Shown here piece after piece: positions 1 to 9,523 of a DNA stretch of 64,000 bases (positions are counted from its first letter, which is position 1; every line of letters starts with the position of its first letter). The position numbers were made by a program, and so were the translations under genes. The DNA comes from JADJPO01 sp963724535 (GTDB lineage Bacteria; Actinomycetota; Actinomycetes; Actinomycetales; Kineosporiaceae): contig CAVRVD010000011.1 of NCBI GenBank assembly GCA_963724535.1, forward strand, positions 372,001-436,000. Reading direction: 5' to 3'. The notes under the pieces are model-generated. The model made no database searches. It had not been told where the DNA came from and saw only the letters and a program-made list of their open reading frames with translations.

Positions 1-749
1 GTCGGCCACAGCCACCCGGGCTGCTCGCAGCACCCGCTCCTTGGCCCGGTAGCCCGGCTGCAGCACCTGGACGACGGTGGTCGTCGTGGTCCCCTCGGCC
101 AGCTCGGCCGCGGTGTGCATCAGCGCCTCGTGCACGGTGGGGTCGAACGGCTCGCCGACCTCGCCGTACCGCTCCAGCCCGAACCGGGCCAGCGTGCCCT
201 CGAGCTTGTCGGCGATCGCAGCGAACGGGCCGTCCTCCAGGTCACCGTGCTGGCGGGCCAGGTGGACGTCGTCCAGCACCGGCAGCAGTGCCTCCAGCAC
301 GCCGGCCACCGCCATGTCGCGGGCCACCTCGCGGTCGCGCTCGACGCGTTTGCGGTAGTTGACGTACTCGGCGTTGAGCCGCTGCAGATCCTCGAGCCGT
401 TCGGCGGCGAGCTGCTGAGCGGCGGCAACCGACTCCGCGGACTCCGCGGCGGGTCCGGCAGTGCCGGCGGGGCCGTGCGCGGCCGAACCGGCGCCGGGCA
501 CGTCAGCGGACGAGCCGGGCTGCGGGGCCGGCGAGTCGGCGTAGGCCTGGCGGACCTTGCCGGTCTGCGGGTCCAGCCGCCGCCGGTCACGCACGACGGG
601 TCCCTGAGGCTCCTCCTGCGTCGCCGCTTGCTTTGCCGGGGGTGGACCGGCCGGCCGCTCCGGCTGCTGCGGCTGGGCCGCAGCGTCCGGGGCGGGACCG
701 GTGACCGGGTCGGTGACGCCGTCCAGCGGTGTGCTGGTCGGTTCGGTCA

Positions 750-750
<1 letters not shown>
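1..750 (-). CDS. grpE: GrpE nucleotide exchange factor (3' end outside window)
   Basis: GrpE releases ADP from DnaK in the cytoplasmic Hsp70 cycle. About 250 codons are visible. There is a long Pro/Ala/Gln-rich N-terminal tail (roughly residues 1-105), then the coiled-coil core with the family segment NAEYVNYRKRVERDREVA, and the beta-domain ending QVLQPGYRAKERVLRAARVAV. That ending means only a few C-terminal residues are missing. The ATG at 748-750 shares one base with the dnaK stop (TGATG), so the two are translationally coupled. It is the second gene of a HspR-type dnaK operon; dnaJ and hspR would be expected beyond the left edge, which cannot be checked here. Confidence 0.93.
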
Positions 751-2633
<1,883 letters not shown>

Positions 2634-2693
2634 GGTGATGGTCCCTCTCTGATGTGTCCGGCTTGTCTGTGACCCTGCCGGCAGACCGGCAGG

Positions 2694-2714
2694 ATTGAGT
2701 TCCCTGCACTCACC
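2694..2714. promoter_or_regulatory. HAIR operator, proximal (HspR-binding type)
   Basis: ATTGAGT-N7-ACTCACC matches 11 of the 14 defined positions of the HAIR consensus CTTGAGT-N7-ACTCAAG. It sits about 60 bp before dnaK. HAIR sites bind the MerR-like repressor HspR in Streptomyces and Mycobacterium; binding here is inferred. Confidence 0.72.
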
Positions 2715-2756
2715 TTCGACAGATCGACGGTCCATGTCAACTCGGGACTGACGAAA

Positions 2757-2777
2757 GTTGAGTCTACTTGCCTCAAC
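2757..2777. promoter_or_regulatory. HAIR operator, distal (HspR-binding type)
   Basis: GTTGAGT-N7-CCTCAAC matches 12 of 14 defined HAIR positions and is itself a perfect inverted repeat (GTTGAG/CTCAAC). Its centre is 63 bp from that of the proximal site, close to six helical turns. Between them the minus strand carries TTGACA (plus 2735-2740 read TGTCAA), a good -35 candidate, so both operators would flank the promoter. Confidence 0.78.
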
Positions 2778-2868
2778 CCCTCGCGGGCATCGATGTGTTC
2801 CCGACGCCGTGCACCACGTGGCCACGCGGCTGAGCGCACCACGAGCGTCCCGCTGAAGGTCCCGCCGG

Positions 2869-3663
2869 TCAGGTCAGCTGGACCAGCTGGGTGACGTCGT
2901 CCCTGGGCAGGGAGTCGACGACCGCCTCGACGGTCAGGTCGGTCAGATTCGCCACCCCGCTGATCGTGGTCATGAACGCGGTGTCGGCGGCGTCACGGCC
3001 GGTGGCGATCCGCAGCATGCTCTGCCGCGGAGCGAGCGCGGTCGCGTCGAGGACGTGCCAGGTGCCGTCCAGGAACCCCTCGGCCACCGCATGGAAGTCC
3101 ATCGGCGACAGCCCCGGCGCGTACACGGCGGCAAGGCGGGCGGGGACGTTGCGGGCCCGCAACATGGTGACCACCAGGTGCGCGAAGTCGCGGCACACCC
3201 CGGTCCGAGCCAGGAAGGTGTCCACCGCCCCGTCGATCGGCCGGCTCCAGCCGCTGACGTAGGCCAGTTGGCTGCCCACCCAGCTGCTCACGCCGTCCAG
3301 CAGGTCCTTGCCGGCCAAACCCTCGAACTCGGCGGCCGCGACCGCAGACATCGTGTCGGAGTCGCAGTACCGGCTGGGCCGCAGATAGGCGATCCGGTCC
3401 AGGGCACTGCCGGGCTCCGCCGGTGCCGTACCGATCACCGTGGCCGAGTACTCGACCTGCATCGAGCCGACCGGTAGCCGGCACAGGTGCAGCCGGGTCC
3501 CGGTGTCGCCGACGATCTCCTCGACCTCGACCGGAGCGCCGTCCACCTGCACCGTCAGCTGCTCGGTCAGCTGCGGCCCGTGCGCCACGGTGACCGCGAG
3601 CACCACCTCGGCCGATCGGCTCACCTGACCGGTCAGCGTGGCCGCCACCCTGCGCTCCATCAC
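2869..3663 (-). CDS. Transglutaminase-like family protein (cysteine-protease fold)
   Basis: A 264-aa protein of the bacterial transglutaminase-like superfamily. The triad is visible: Cys157 in RTGVCRDFAHL, His191 in DFHAVAE and Asp206 in LDAT. Residues 1-110 form a beta-rich N-terminal region typical of these proteins. No signal peptide or membrane segment is seen, so it is probably cytoplasmic. Substrate is unknown; relatives are annotated as transglutaminases or peptidases without proof. The next gene to the right is a second member of the same superfamily on the same strand, separated by 90 bp, so the pair may be co-expressed. The second Met (codon 2) is an equally good start. Confidence 0.82.
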   Translation of the reverse strand: MMERRVAATLTGQVSRSAEVVLAVTVAHGPQLTEQLTVQVDGAPVEVEEIVGDTGTRLHLCRLPVGSMQVEYSATVIGTAPAEPGSALDRIAYLRPSRYCDSDTMSAVAAAEFEGLAGKDLLDGVSSWVGSQLAYVSGWSRPIDGAVDTFLARTGVCRDFAHLVVTMLRARNVPARLAAVYAPGLSPMDFHAVAEGFLDGTWHVLDATALAPRQSMLRIATGRDAADTAFMTTISGVANLTDLTVEAVVDSLPRDDVTQLVQLT

Positions 3664-3753
3664 ATCTCCCGCCTCACCGTGCCGTCGGTCAACCGGACGC
3701 CGCGACGCTGCGGCTGCGACCCGGTGATACGGGCCGAGGCCAGCCTGTCGGGA

Positions 3754-4668
3754 TCAGCCGGTCGCCACAATTCGGAACGTCTTGTCGATGGCCAGCTGCC
3801 CTGGCCAGCCACCCGTCCAGGCAGTGCCGTGGGTCGGCGCCACGTCGGTGTAGTCGCGCCCGACCGCGACGGTCAGATACCGCAGGTCGGTTCTGCGGTC
3901 ATGGGTCGGGTCCAGCGCCAGCACCTGCCCGGTGGCCGGGTCGCCGACCTCCATCCAGGCGTGGCTGGCGCCCTCCCCGACCAGATGCCCGGAGACGTAC
4001 CGGGCCGGAATGCCTCGGTGCCGACACAGTGCGATGAGCACGTGCGCCAGGTCCTGACAGACCCCCGAGCGCAGGGCCCACGCCTCCTCGGCGCTGGTGT
4101 GCACGGTGGTCACCCCCGGGGAGTAGGCGACGTGCGCGGCGGCCCGGTTCATCAGCGTCACCGCCAGGTCGAGCGGCGGTGCGGCCGGCACGTCGTCCGC
4201 GGCGGCGGCCAGGGCCGGTCCGGGCGTGGTCAGCGGCCCGGCGTCGTCCGCCGACGCCGCAGTGGGCAACCAGCCGGGCCGCACAGCCTCCCGAGCGAGG
4301 TCGCGGGTCACCAGAGCCCTTGTCTCGTAGGCGACCCGGGACGCCGCCGACCGCACCTCGACGTGCAGCACCGTGTTGCCGTGGCAGTCCACCTCGGTGC
4401 GGATCGGCCCGGGGTGCGGCAGGTCGTCGACGAGCACCCGGAAGGTGTGGGCCGACCGACGCTGGTCGCCGTGCCGGTACCGGGGCACCGTGACCAGCCG
4501 CTGGGCGACCCGGCTCGCCCCACGCGGATAGGAGTAGCTCGCCACGTGGTGCAGGACGGCGACCGCTCGTCGGGCCCGCGTCATCGGGGTCGCCGGGACG
4601 GCGGCGAGCGCGGCGGGATCGAGGTCGAGCAGGCTCAGCACGTCCCCGATCATCGCCCAGGCCCCCAC
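3754..4668 (-). CDS. Transglutaminase-like protein with N-terminal bacterial transglutaminase domain
   Basis: A 304-aa protein with an N-terminal Bact_transglu_N-like region (roughly residues 35-115, containing YSYPRGASRVAQRLVTVPRY) and a C-terminal transglutaminase core. The triad is Cys204 (RSGVCQDLAHV), His236 (ASHAWMEV) and Asp253 (LDPTHD). In other actinobacteria this type often sits with circularly permuted ATP-grasp and alpha-E proteins, but neither is present here. Codon 6 is an alternative ATG start. The gene is divergent from apbE with only 23 bp between the two starts, so any promoters must overlap coding sequence. Confidence 0.85.
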   Translation of the reverse strand: MGAWAMIGDVLSLLDLDPAALAAVPATPMTRARRAVAVLHHVASYSYPRGASRVAQRLVTVPRYRHGDQRRSAHTFRVLVDDLPHPGPIRTEVDCHGNTVLHVEVRSAASRVAYETRALVTRDLAREAVRPGWLPTAASADDAGPLTTPGPALAAAADDVPAAPPLDLAVTLMNRAAAHVAYSPGVTTVHTSAEEAWALRSGVCQDLAHVLIALCRHRGIPARYVSGHLVGEGASHAWMEVGDPATGQVLALDPTHDRRTDLRYLTVAVGRDYTDVAPTHGTAWTGGWPGQLAIDKTFRIVATG

Positions 4669-4691
4669 CGGCGGCAGCGTACGGTCGCGTC

Positions 4692-5675
4692 ATGACCGCC
4701 CGCACCGATGTCTATACCCCGGTGATGGGCACCGTTCTGGAGATCACCGTGGACGGCGCCGGCCACCTCGAGCCGGTCCGGCTCGCCGACACCGTCGCGG
4801 ACGCGGTCCTCGGCGAGATCGGTCGACTGGGCGCCGTGCTGTCCGGTCACGACCCGGCCAGCGAGCTGAGCCGGTGGCGGCGCGGCGAGACCGCGGCCGG
4901 CCCGGAACTGACCGAGGTGTTGTCCGCCGCCGCGCGCCTGTTCGCGGTGACCGGCGGCGCCGTCCACCCGGCTCTCGGGCCGCTGCTGCGGATCTGGCTG
5001 GAGGCCGAACGGGTCGGTCGGCTGCCCGACCCGACGCACGTCCGGGCCGTCGCCGACCGGCTGAGCACCCTGCCGTTCTGTGGCGGGGTCCGCACCGGCG
5101 ACTGCACCGGCGTCGACCTGGACGCGCTGGCCAAGGGATACGTCGTCGATGCCGCGCTGCTCGCCGGGGTGGCCGCCGCCCGCGCAACGGCCGCCGGGGC
5201 GCCGGTCGACGTCACCGTGAACGCCGGTGGCGACCTGCGGCACGCCGGCCCCACCGGGCGCCAGGTCCGGATCGAGGATCCCGGGCGTCCGCACGACAAC
5301 GCCCCCCCGCTGACCAGCCTGCCCGTGCGGGACGCGGCCCTGGCCACCAGCGGCACGGCGCGCCGCGGCGTCCGGATCGGCGGGCGGCACCTCGGCCACG
5401 TGCTCGACCCGCGAACCGGCTGGCCGGTGGGCCACACCGGGTCGGCGAGCGTGCTCGCCCCGAGCGTTCCGGACCCCGCGACCGGCCGCTGCCTCGACCG
5501 CCCGACGCTGACCGCCGACGCCGTGGCGACCGCCGCGCTGGTCCTGGCGCCGGATGCGGCCCTGGACCTGGTCGGCCGGCTCGGCCTGGTCGCGCTGCTG
5601 GTTACCGCGGACGGCGCGGTGCTCTGCTCGCCGGGTTGGCCCGACGGTTCGGATCGACCGGGACTCAGACGCTGA
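4692..5675 (+). CDS. apbE: ApbE-type FAD:protein FMN transferase
   Basis: ApbE enzymes attach FMN from FAD to a Thr/Ser of extracytoplasmic redox proteins. The 327-aa product shows the family blocks: an N-terminal PVMGTVLEITV strand, GVDLDALAKGYVVD, VNAGGDLRHAG (FAD/Mg site) and HVLDPRTGWPV followed by LTADAVATAALV. No signal peptide or lipobox is visible, so it may act before export or be missing an upstream anchor. It is convergent with the PepSY-type gene (the 3' ends overlap by 11 bp) and next to a DUF2271 protein. That neighbourhood suggests it flavinylates a membrane or secreted electron carrier of this small cluster. Confidence 0.9.
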   Translation: MTARTDVYTPVMGTVLEITVDGAGHLEPVRLADTVADAVLGEIGRLGAVLSGHDPASELSRWRRGETAAGPELTEVLSAAARLFAVTGGAVHPALGPLLRIWLEAERVGRLPDPTHVRAVADRLSTLPFCGGVRTGDCTGVDLDALAKGYVVDAALLAGVAAARATAAGAPVDVTVNAGGDLRHAGPTGRQVRIEDPGRPHDNAPPLTSLPVRDAALATSGTARRGVRIGGRHLGHVLDPRTGWPVGHTGSASVLAPSVPDPATGRCLDRPTLTADAVATAALVLAPDAALDLVGRLGLVALLVTADGAVLCSPGWPDGSDRPGLRR

Positions 5676-6309
5676 CCCAGATCAGCCCGACACAGGCCGC
5701 GGTGCCGAGCAGGCCGAGCAGGAGGGCCGTGCGCCGGCGTCGTTTCATGGTGGCCTGCAGCACGATCCCGGTCAGGGACATCATCACGAGCAGCCCGGCG
5801 GTGATGTCGATGACCCACGTCCACAGCGTCGAGGTGTTCCGGCCCTTGTGCAGGTCGTTCATGATCGCCACGAAGCCGCTGCTCCGGGTGGTCAGGGTGA
5901 ACGAGGAGTCCGCCGTGCGGACCAGCACGTCGGCGGCATAGCCGGGGCCGCGGTAGCTGATGGACGCCTCACCACCGGCGGTGCTGTGGTCGGTCACGCT
6001 CCCGCGCACCCGGTGCTGCGAGCGCAGGAACTCGCTCACCGCGAGCAGATCCGGACCGTCGGTGCCGACCGCGCCCTCCGGCAGGGCCCCGGTGACCGTG
6101 GCCGAGACCGGCGGCTGGCCGAAAGTCCAGTCGGGGTGGTTGAGGGTGATCCCGGTCAGGGAGAAGAAGAGAACGATGAGCAGGCTCGTCATCGACGTCC
6201 ACATGTGCAGCCGTCGGGTCCACTTCTGGGTCAGGTGCCGGCGCGGCGCGCCGGGCGGCGCCCGGCCGGGTGCCTGCTGCCCGGTGACCAGGTGATCGGG
6301 CTGCGCCAT
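5665..6309 (-). CDS. PepSY-associated membrane protein
   Basis: A 214-aa membrane protein. A basic, Pro-rich N-terminus leads into KWTRRLHMWTSMTSLLIVLFF, the first membrane helix with the His typical of PepSY_TM proteins. A periplasmic-side domain of about 100 residues follows, then the segment NDLHKGRNTSTLWTWVIDIT, a second helix, a basic RRRR turn and a third helix at the C-terminus. The HKG(R) segment is characteristic of PepSY-TM heme/flavin electron-transfer proteins. Its start overlaps the stop of the DUF2271 gene, so the two are translationally coupled. With ApbE opposite, a transmembrane electron-transfer role to a flavinylated partner is likely. Confidence 0.8.
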   Translation of the reverse strand: MAQPDHLVTGQQAPGRAPPGAPRRHLTQKWTRRLHMWTSMTSLLIVLFFSLTGITLNHPDWTFGQPPVSATVTGALPEGAVGTDGPDLLAVSEFLRSQHRVRGSVTDHSTAGGEASISYRGPGYAADVLVRTADSSFTLTTRSSGFVAIMNDLHKGRNTSTLWTWVIDITAGLLVMMSLTGIVLQATMKRRRRTALLLGLLGTAACVGLIWVSV

Positions 6310-7001
6310 CAGACCGTGTAGGTCACGGATGCCGCGGTGAGCTCACCGACGGGCTCGAAGGTCTGATCGGCCGCGGTCGCACCGAGGGTGACCGACTCGC
6401 GGATCAGCTCGTAGGGGCCGTGCTCGCGAGCCGCCTCGATGCAGACGACGTACTCGCCGGCCGCCACGCGGGTGCCGGAGGCGTCGGTGCAGTCCCACTC
6501 CAGGGTGTACTCCCCCGGCACCCGGGTGGCGCTGGAGACCGACTCGCCCTGACCGTCGGCGACGGCGTACCACCGCTTGAGCTCGCCCAGCCACCGCTCC
6601 TCGCGCTGCCGGTGCCACAGCGCGATGGTGGTGACCAGCTCTTCGGCCGGGGTCTCGATCCACACCGCGATATACGGGTTGCGGGCCGGGCCGCGCCCGC
6701 CCCCACCGGCGGCGGCGAAGGTGAAGCCGATCTGCAGCGCGGCGCTGTCCGGGACGGCGCCGGCCTGGTTCCCGCCCTGGTTCTCGGCCTGGTTCCCGGT
6801 CTGGCCCTCCGGGGCGGTCTGCGCCTCGGTGGTCGAGGCGCCGGCATCGGTGGCGAACACCCGCTGGTCGCCGTCCGAGCAGCCCGCGACCCAGCCGCCG
6901 CCGGCGGCCAGGGCGAGCCCGGCGAGCATCGCCCGCCGGGACACCACGAGGTATCGCGAGGTCTCCTGCTCGCCGATCCTCGCCGTGCTTGTGTCGTCCA
7001 T
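6309..7001 (-). CDS. DUF2271 domain protein, Tat-exported lipoprotein-like
   Basis: A 230-aa exported protein. The N-terminus holds a twin-arginine signal (SRRAMLAGLALAAGG) ending at a lipobox-like AGCSD (Cys at about residue 41). A low-complexity linker rich in Gln/Asn/Gly (QTGNQAENQGGNQAG) follows, then a DUF2271 domain from about residue 88 (IAVWIETPAEELVTTIALW, ending SVTYTV). DUF2271 proteins commonly travel with PepSY membrane proteins and ApbE, as here. Function is unproven; a periplasmic redox-associated role fits the neighbourhood. The ATG is preceded by AAGGGGACC, a usable ribosome site. Confidence 0.82.
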   Translation of the reverse strand: MDDTSTARIGEQETSRYLVVSRRAMLAGLALAAGGGWVAGCSDGDQRVFATDAGASTTEAQTAPEGQTGNQAENQGGNQAGAVPDSAALQIGFTFAAAGGGGRGPARNPYIAVWIETPAEELVTTIALWHRQREERWLGELKRWYAVADGQGESVSSATRVPGEYTLEWDCTDASGTRVAAGEYVVCIEAAREHGPYELIRESVTLGATAADQTFEPVGELTAASVTYTV

Positions 7002-7191
7002 CTGGTCCCCTTATTCCTGCACTGACCCGGGCCGCGACCAGGTCGGCGCCGGAACCGTAACAGCCCTACCTGAGAACGATGTGACGGGGCGATGACGATT
7101 CGGGCCGCTGCCGGCGGGCCCGCGGCCCTTGGGCCGACCGAGTGTGACGGGTACCCCAACCGTGACCCCCTCCAGGGCTGCCGTCGCCGCC

Positions 7192-7206
7192 TAGCGTGCA
7201 GTCGTG
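7192..7206 (+). promoter_or_regulatory. Putative -10 element for a leaderless transcript
   Basis: TAGCGT at 7192-7197 lies six bases before the GTG at 7204, and no ribosome site is present. This is the geometry of leaderless mRNAs, which are common in actinobacteria. The same arrangement recurs before the PPTase, the Nudix gene and the XRE regulator. Confidence 0.5.
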
Positions 7207-8079
7207 GACTCCGCCCTCGGAACGGTGAGATCCGTGAGCCTGCCGTCCGGCCAGGTCGAGTACCGCTTCGACGTCCGCGGACCGCGGACGGCGCTGATCT
7301 GTCACGGCGGGCATCTGCGGGCCGGCGTGCCGGTCGGCGAGGAGGTGTTCGCCGCTACGGGGTTCTCGGTGCTGGCGCCGTCCCGGCCGGGCTATGGCCG
7401 CACGCCGGTGGCTTCCGGTCCCGGCCCGGACCGGTTCAGCGACGTGCTCGCCGAGCTGTGGCAGCACCTGGGCCTGGACCAGATCGACGTGGTCGTCGGC
7501 TTCTCGGCCGGGGCTCCGTTGGCCGTCACCCTGGCCACACGGTTCCCTGAGCGGGTCGGGGCGCTGGTGCTGCAGTCGGCGCGCTCGTCCCTGCCCTGGA
7601 CGGACCGGCTCACCCGGTCCCTGGCCTCGGCTGCCTTCGAGCCGATGTGGGAGCACCTGGTCTGGACCGGGGCGCGCAGCTGGATGGGCCTGGCCCCCGA
7701 CGCCTGGCTGCTGACCACCTTGGCCGCCCTGTCCCACCGACCCGCCCAGCAGGTGTTCGCCGATCTGTCCCCGGCCGAGCGGCACACCGTCCGGGGGCTG
7801 TTCTCCCGGATGCGCTCCGGACGGGGCTTCAGCCTCGACCTCGCCGAGGTGCCCGACGACGCGACGGAACGGGCGGTCACCCAGCCGACCCTGGTGGTGG
7901 CCTCCCCGCATGACGCGGTCCTGCCGTTTGCGCACGCCGACCATCTGGCCCGCACCATCGCCGGCGCCGAGCTGTTCACCAGCCCGTCACTGAGCCACCT
8001 GATCTGGTTCGGTTCGGGGGCAGCAGCCACCATCGAACGGATCGCGGCCTTTATCGAGGCCCCCACCAGGGGCCGCTGA
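7204..8079 (+). CDS. Alpha/beta hydrolase
   Basis: A 291-aa cytoplasmic alpha/beta-hydrolase-fold protein. The nucleophile elbow is GFSAG with Ser101, the acid is Asp237 in SPHDAV and the base is His265 in SLSHLIW. The oxyanion segment is ICHGGHLRAG near residue 35. A helical cap lies at roughly residues 130-210. Substrate cannot be deduced; esterase, haloperoxidase-like or C-C hydrolase activity are all possible. The start is the GTG at 7204, directly after a -10-like TAGCGT, so the transcript is probably leaderless. It stands alone between the DUF2271 gene (divergent) and the cold-shock gene. Confidence 0.88.
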   Translation: MDSALGTVRSVSLPSGQVEYRFDVRGPRTALICHGGHLRAGVPVGEEVFAATGFSVLAPSRPGYGRTPVASGPGPDRFSDVLAELWQHLGLDQIDVVVGFSAGAPLAVTLATRFPERVGALVLQSARSSLPWTDRLTRSLASAAFEPMWEHLVWTGARSWMGLAPDAWLLTTLAALSHRPAQQVFADLSPAERHTVRGLFSRMRSGRGFSLDLAEVPDDATERAVTQPTLVVASPHDAVLPFAHADHLARTIAGAELFTSPSLSHLIWFGSGAAATIERIAAFIEAPTRGR

Positions 8080-8127
8080 CCGTCGCCCACCGTGGCCAGG
8101 GGCGCGGAATTCATCTTGGGTGGCACC

Positions 8128-8156
8128 TTGGAGTGCCACGCCCGACGTGTTACGGT
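8128..8156 (+). promoter_or_regulatory. Sigma-A-type promoter of the cold-shock gene
   Basis: TTGGAG (8128-8133), a 17-base spacer and TACGGT (8151-8156) form a good housekeeping promoter. Transcription would begin near 8163, leaving an untranslated leader of about 170 bases before the GTG at 8336. Long structured leaders are typical of cspA-family mRNAs. The leader contains CGGAGCAGGAATCCG-like inverted segments, but no specific thermosensor structure was proven. Confidence 0.65.
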
Positions 8157-8335
8157 CGCCCCGGTTGCACAGCAGTTCCCCGTACGTTCACGAACGCCCG
8201 CGGAGCAGGAATCCGTGGGCGTTTACCGCTGATGGGCCCGGTACCCCAGGTCCTTATGGGATGGGACGGCGAGATCTCCAGCAGCCCGGGACCGGCGACC
8301 GCCGGGACCGCTGACCCTCCAAGAGGAGTAATGCA

Positions 8336-8539
8336 GTGGCACAGGGCACCGTGAAGTGGTTCAACGGCGAGAAGGGCTACGGGTTCATCACCCCGGACGG
8401 TGACTCGTCCGACGTTTTCGTCCACTTCTCCGCCATCCAGTCAGACGGGTACCGCACACTGGAGGAGAACCAGCGCGTGGAGTTCGACGTCACGCAGGGC
8501 CAGAAGGGCCCGCAGGCGGCCAACGTCCGCGCCATCTGA
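8336..8539 (+). CDS. Cold-shock protein, CspA family
   Basis: A 67-aa single cold-shock domain (OB fold) that binds single-stranded RNA or DNA and acts as an RNA chaperone. RNP1 is visible as KGYGFIT and RNP2 as VFVHFSAI. It starts MAQGTVKWFNGEKGYGFI from a GTG with AAGAGGAG 8-9 bases upstream. The length is the standard 66-70 aa. It is monocistronic: its own promoter lies about 180 bp upstream and a strong hairpin follows 17 bp after the stop. Confidence 0.97.
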   Translation: MAQGTVKWFNGEKGYGFITPDGDSSDVFVHFSAIQSDGYRTLEENQRVEFDVTQGQKGPQAANVRAI

Positions 8540-8556
8540 GGACACTCAGACCTGGA

Positions 8557-8590
8557 CAACGGGTCCCCACCCTCGGGTGGGGGCCCGTTG
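8557..8590 (+). terminator. Intrinsic-type terminator hairpin after the cold-shock gene
   Basis: CAACGGG.CCCCACCC, a TCG loop and GGGTGGGG.CCCGTTG form a 15-bp GC-rich stem with one bulge/mismatch. Only a short GTGCTGTTC tail follows, the usual U-poor form in GC-rich genomes. It also separates the convergent sucrase/ferredoxin-like gene. Confidence 0.85.
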
Positions 8591-8596
8591 TGCTGT

Positions 8597-9523
8597 TCAG
8601 CGACGCGGCCCGAGCGGCTCGACCGCCTCGGCGTGGTAGGTCAGCACCCTGCCGGGGCGCGCGCCCTGGCAGGTCAGCCGGGCCGGCTCGGCCCAGTGCG
8701 AGAGCAGCCGCACCCGGCAGTGCTCGTCCACGCCGTCCGTGATCGTGCGGGTCAGGGTCGCCGTCCACCGGTGCTCGTCCCGCCGGTCCAGCCGCTGTAG
8801 CTCCACGGCGCCCCGGCGCCGCTCGCCCCAGGCGAGGTGGGCGTGGTGCAGGGCGGCCTGCTCGACGGCGGAGCGGCCGAAACGGCCCCGGTGCTGGGCC
8901 AGGTCGAGCAGGCCCCGGCCGTAGTCGGTGACGGCGCGGGCGGCGCCGGCCGGGTCCAACCCGCCGAACAGGTCACCGTCGGGCAGCAGCAGCAGGTTCG
9001 GCGCGAACCGGTCGCCACCGAGGTGGGAACACTCCCAGACGTCCCAGTCGGTCAGTCCGGTCAAGGCGGCGGCCACCGGCCGCCCGCGCAGGGCGCAGCA
9101 CACGTCGTGCCGGCCGTGGGTGCAGACCAGGGCGACCTGCTGCGGACCGTGACGGTGCAGGGGGGCCTGCAGGTTCACCTCCAGCAGCTCGCGCTGCTCG
9201 CGCAGCACGTACCACTGCACGGCCTCATGACCGGGGCGCAGGTCGGCGACCGCGACCGACCTGGCGAACGGCTGACCGGGGCTCGGCGCGGCGTGCCGGC
9301 CCGGGCGGCGGATGAGCTGGAGCCGGACCCCGGCGGCGTCCGCAGCGTCCTGCAACCGCCCGCCCAGGTATCGGTCGATGCGGCTGTCCCGCACGGCGTC
9401 ACGGCCCCACGGACCGCGGACCTCGATCAGCATCAGCCGCTGCGCCGGGCCGGCGGTGGCGAACAGCGGGTCGGCCCGGTCGCGGGCCGCCGTGGAGCAG
9501 CGCCAGCGGTTCGCAGCGCTCAC
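8597..9523 (-). CDS. Sucrase/ferredoxin-like family protein
   Basis: A 308-aa Suc_Fer-like protein. The thioredoxin-like ferredoxin domain shows VCTHGRHDVCCALRGRPVA (Cys cluster) and later ECSHLGGDRFAPNLLLLPDG, the pattern expected to hold a [2Fe-2S] cluster. The N-terminus includes CSTAARDRADPLFATA. The C-terminal 100 residues are family-specific and of unknown role. The GTG start overlaps the stop of the JmjC gene (GTGA), so the two proteins are made in a coupled way. A role as an electron donor to the neighbouring non-heme iron oxygenase is an attractive inference, not a known fact. Confidence 0.85.
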   Translation of the reverse strand: MSAANRWRCSTAARDRADPLFATAGPAQRLMLIEVRGPWGRDAVRDSRIDRYLGGRLQDAADAAGVRLQLIRRPGRHAAPSPGQPFARSVAVADLRPGHEAVQWYVLREQRELLEVNLQAPLHRHGPQQVALVCTHGRHDVCCALRGRPVAAALTGLTDWDVWECSHLGGDRFAPNLLLLPDGDLFGGLDPAGAARAVTDYGRGLLDLAQHRGRFGRSAVEQAALHHAHLAWGERRRGAVELQRLDRRDEHRWTATLTRTITDGVDEHCRVRLLSHWAEPARLTCQGARPGRVLTYHAEAVEPLGPRR

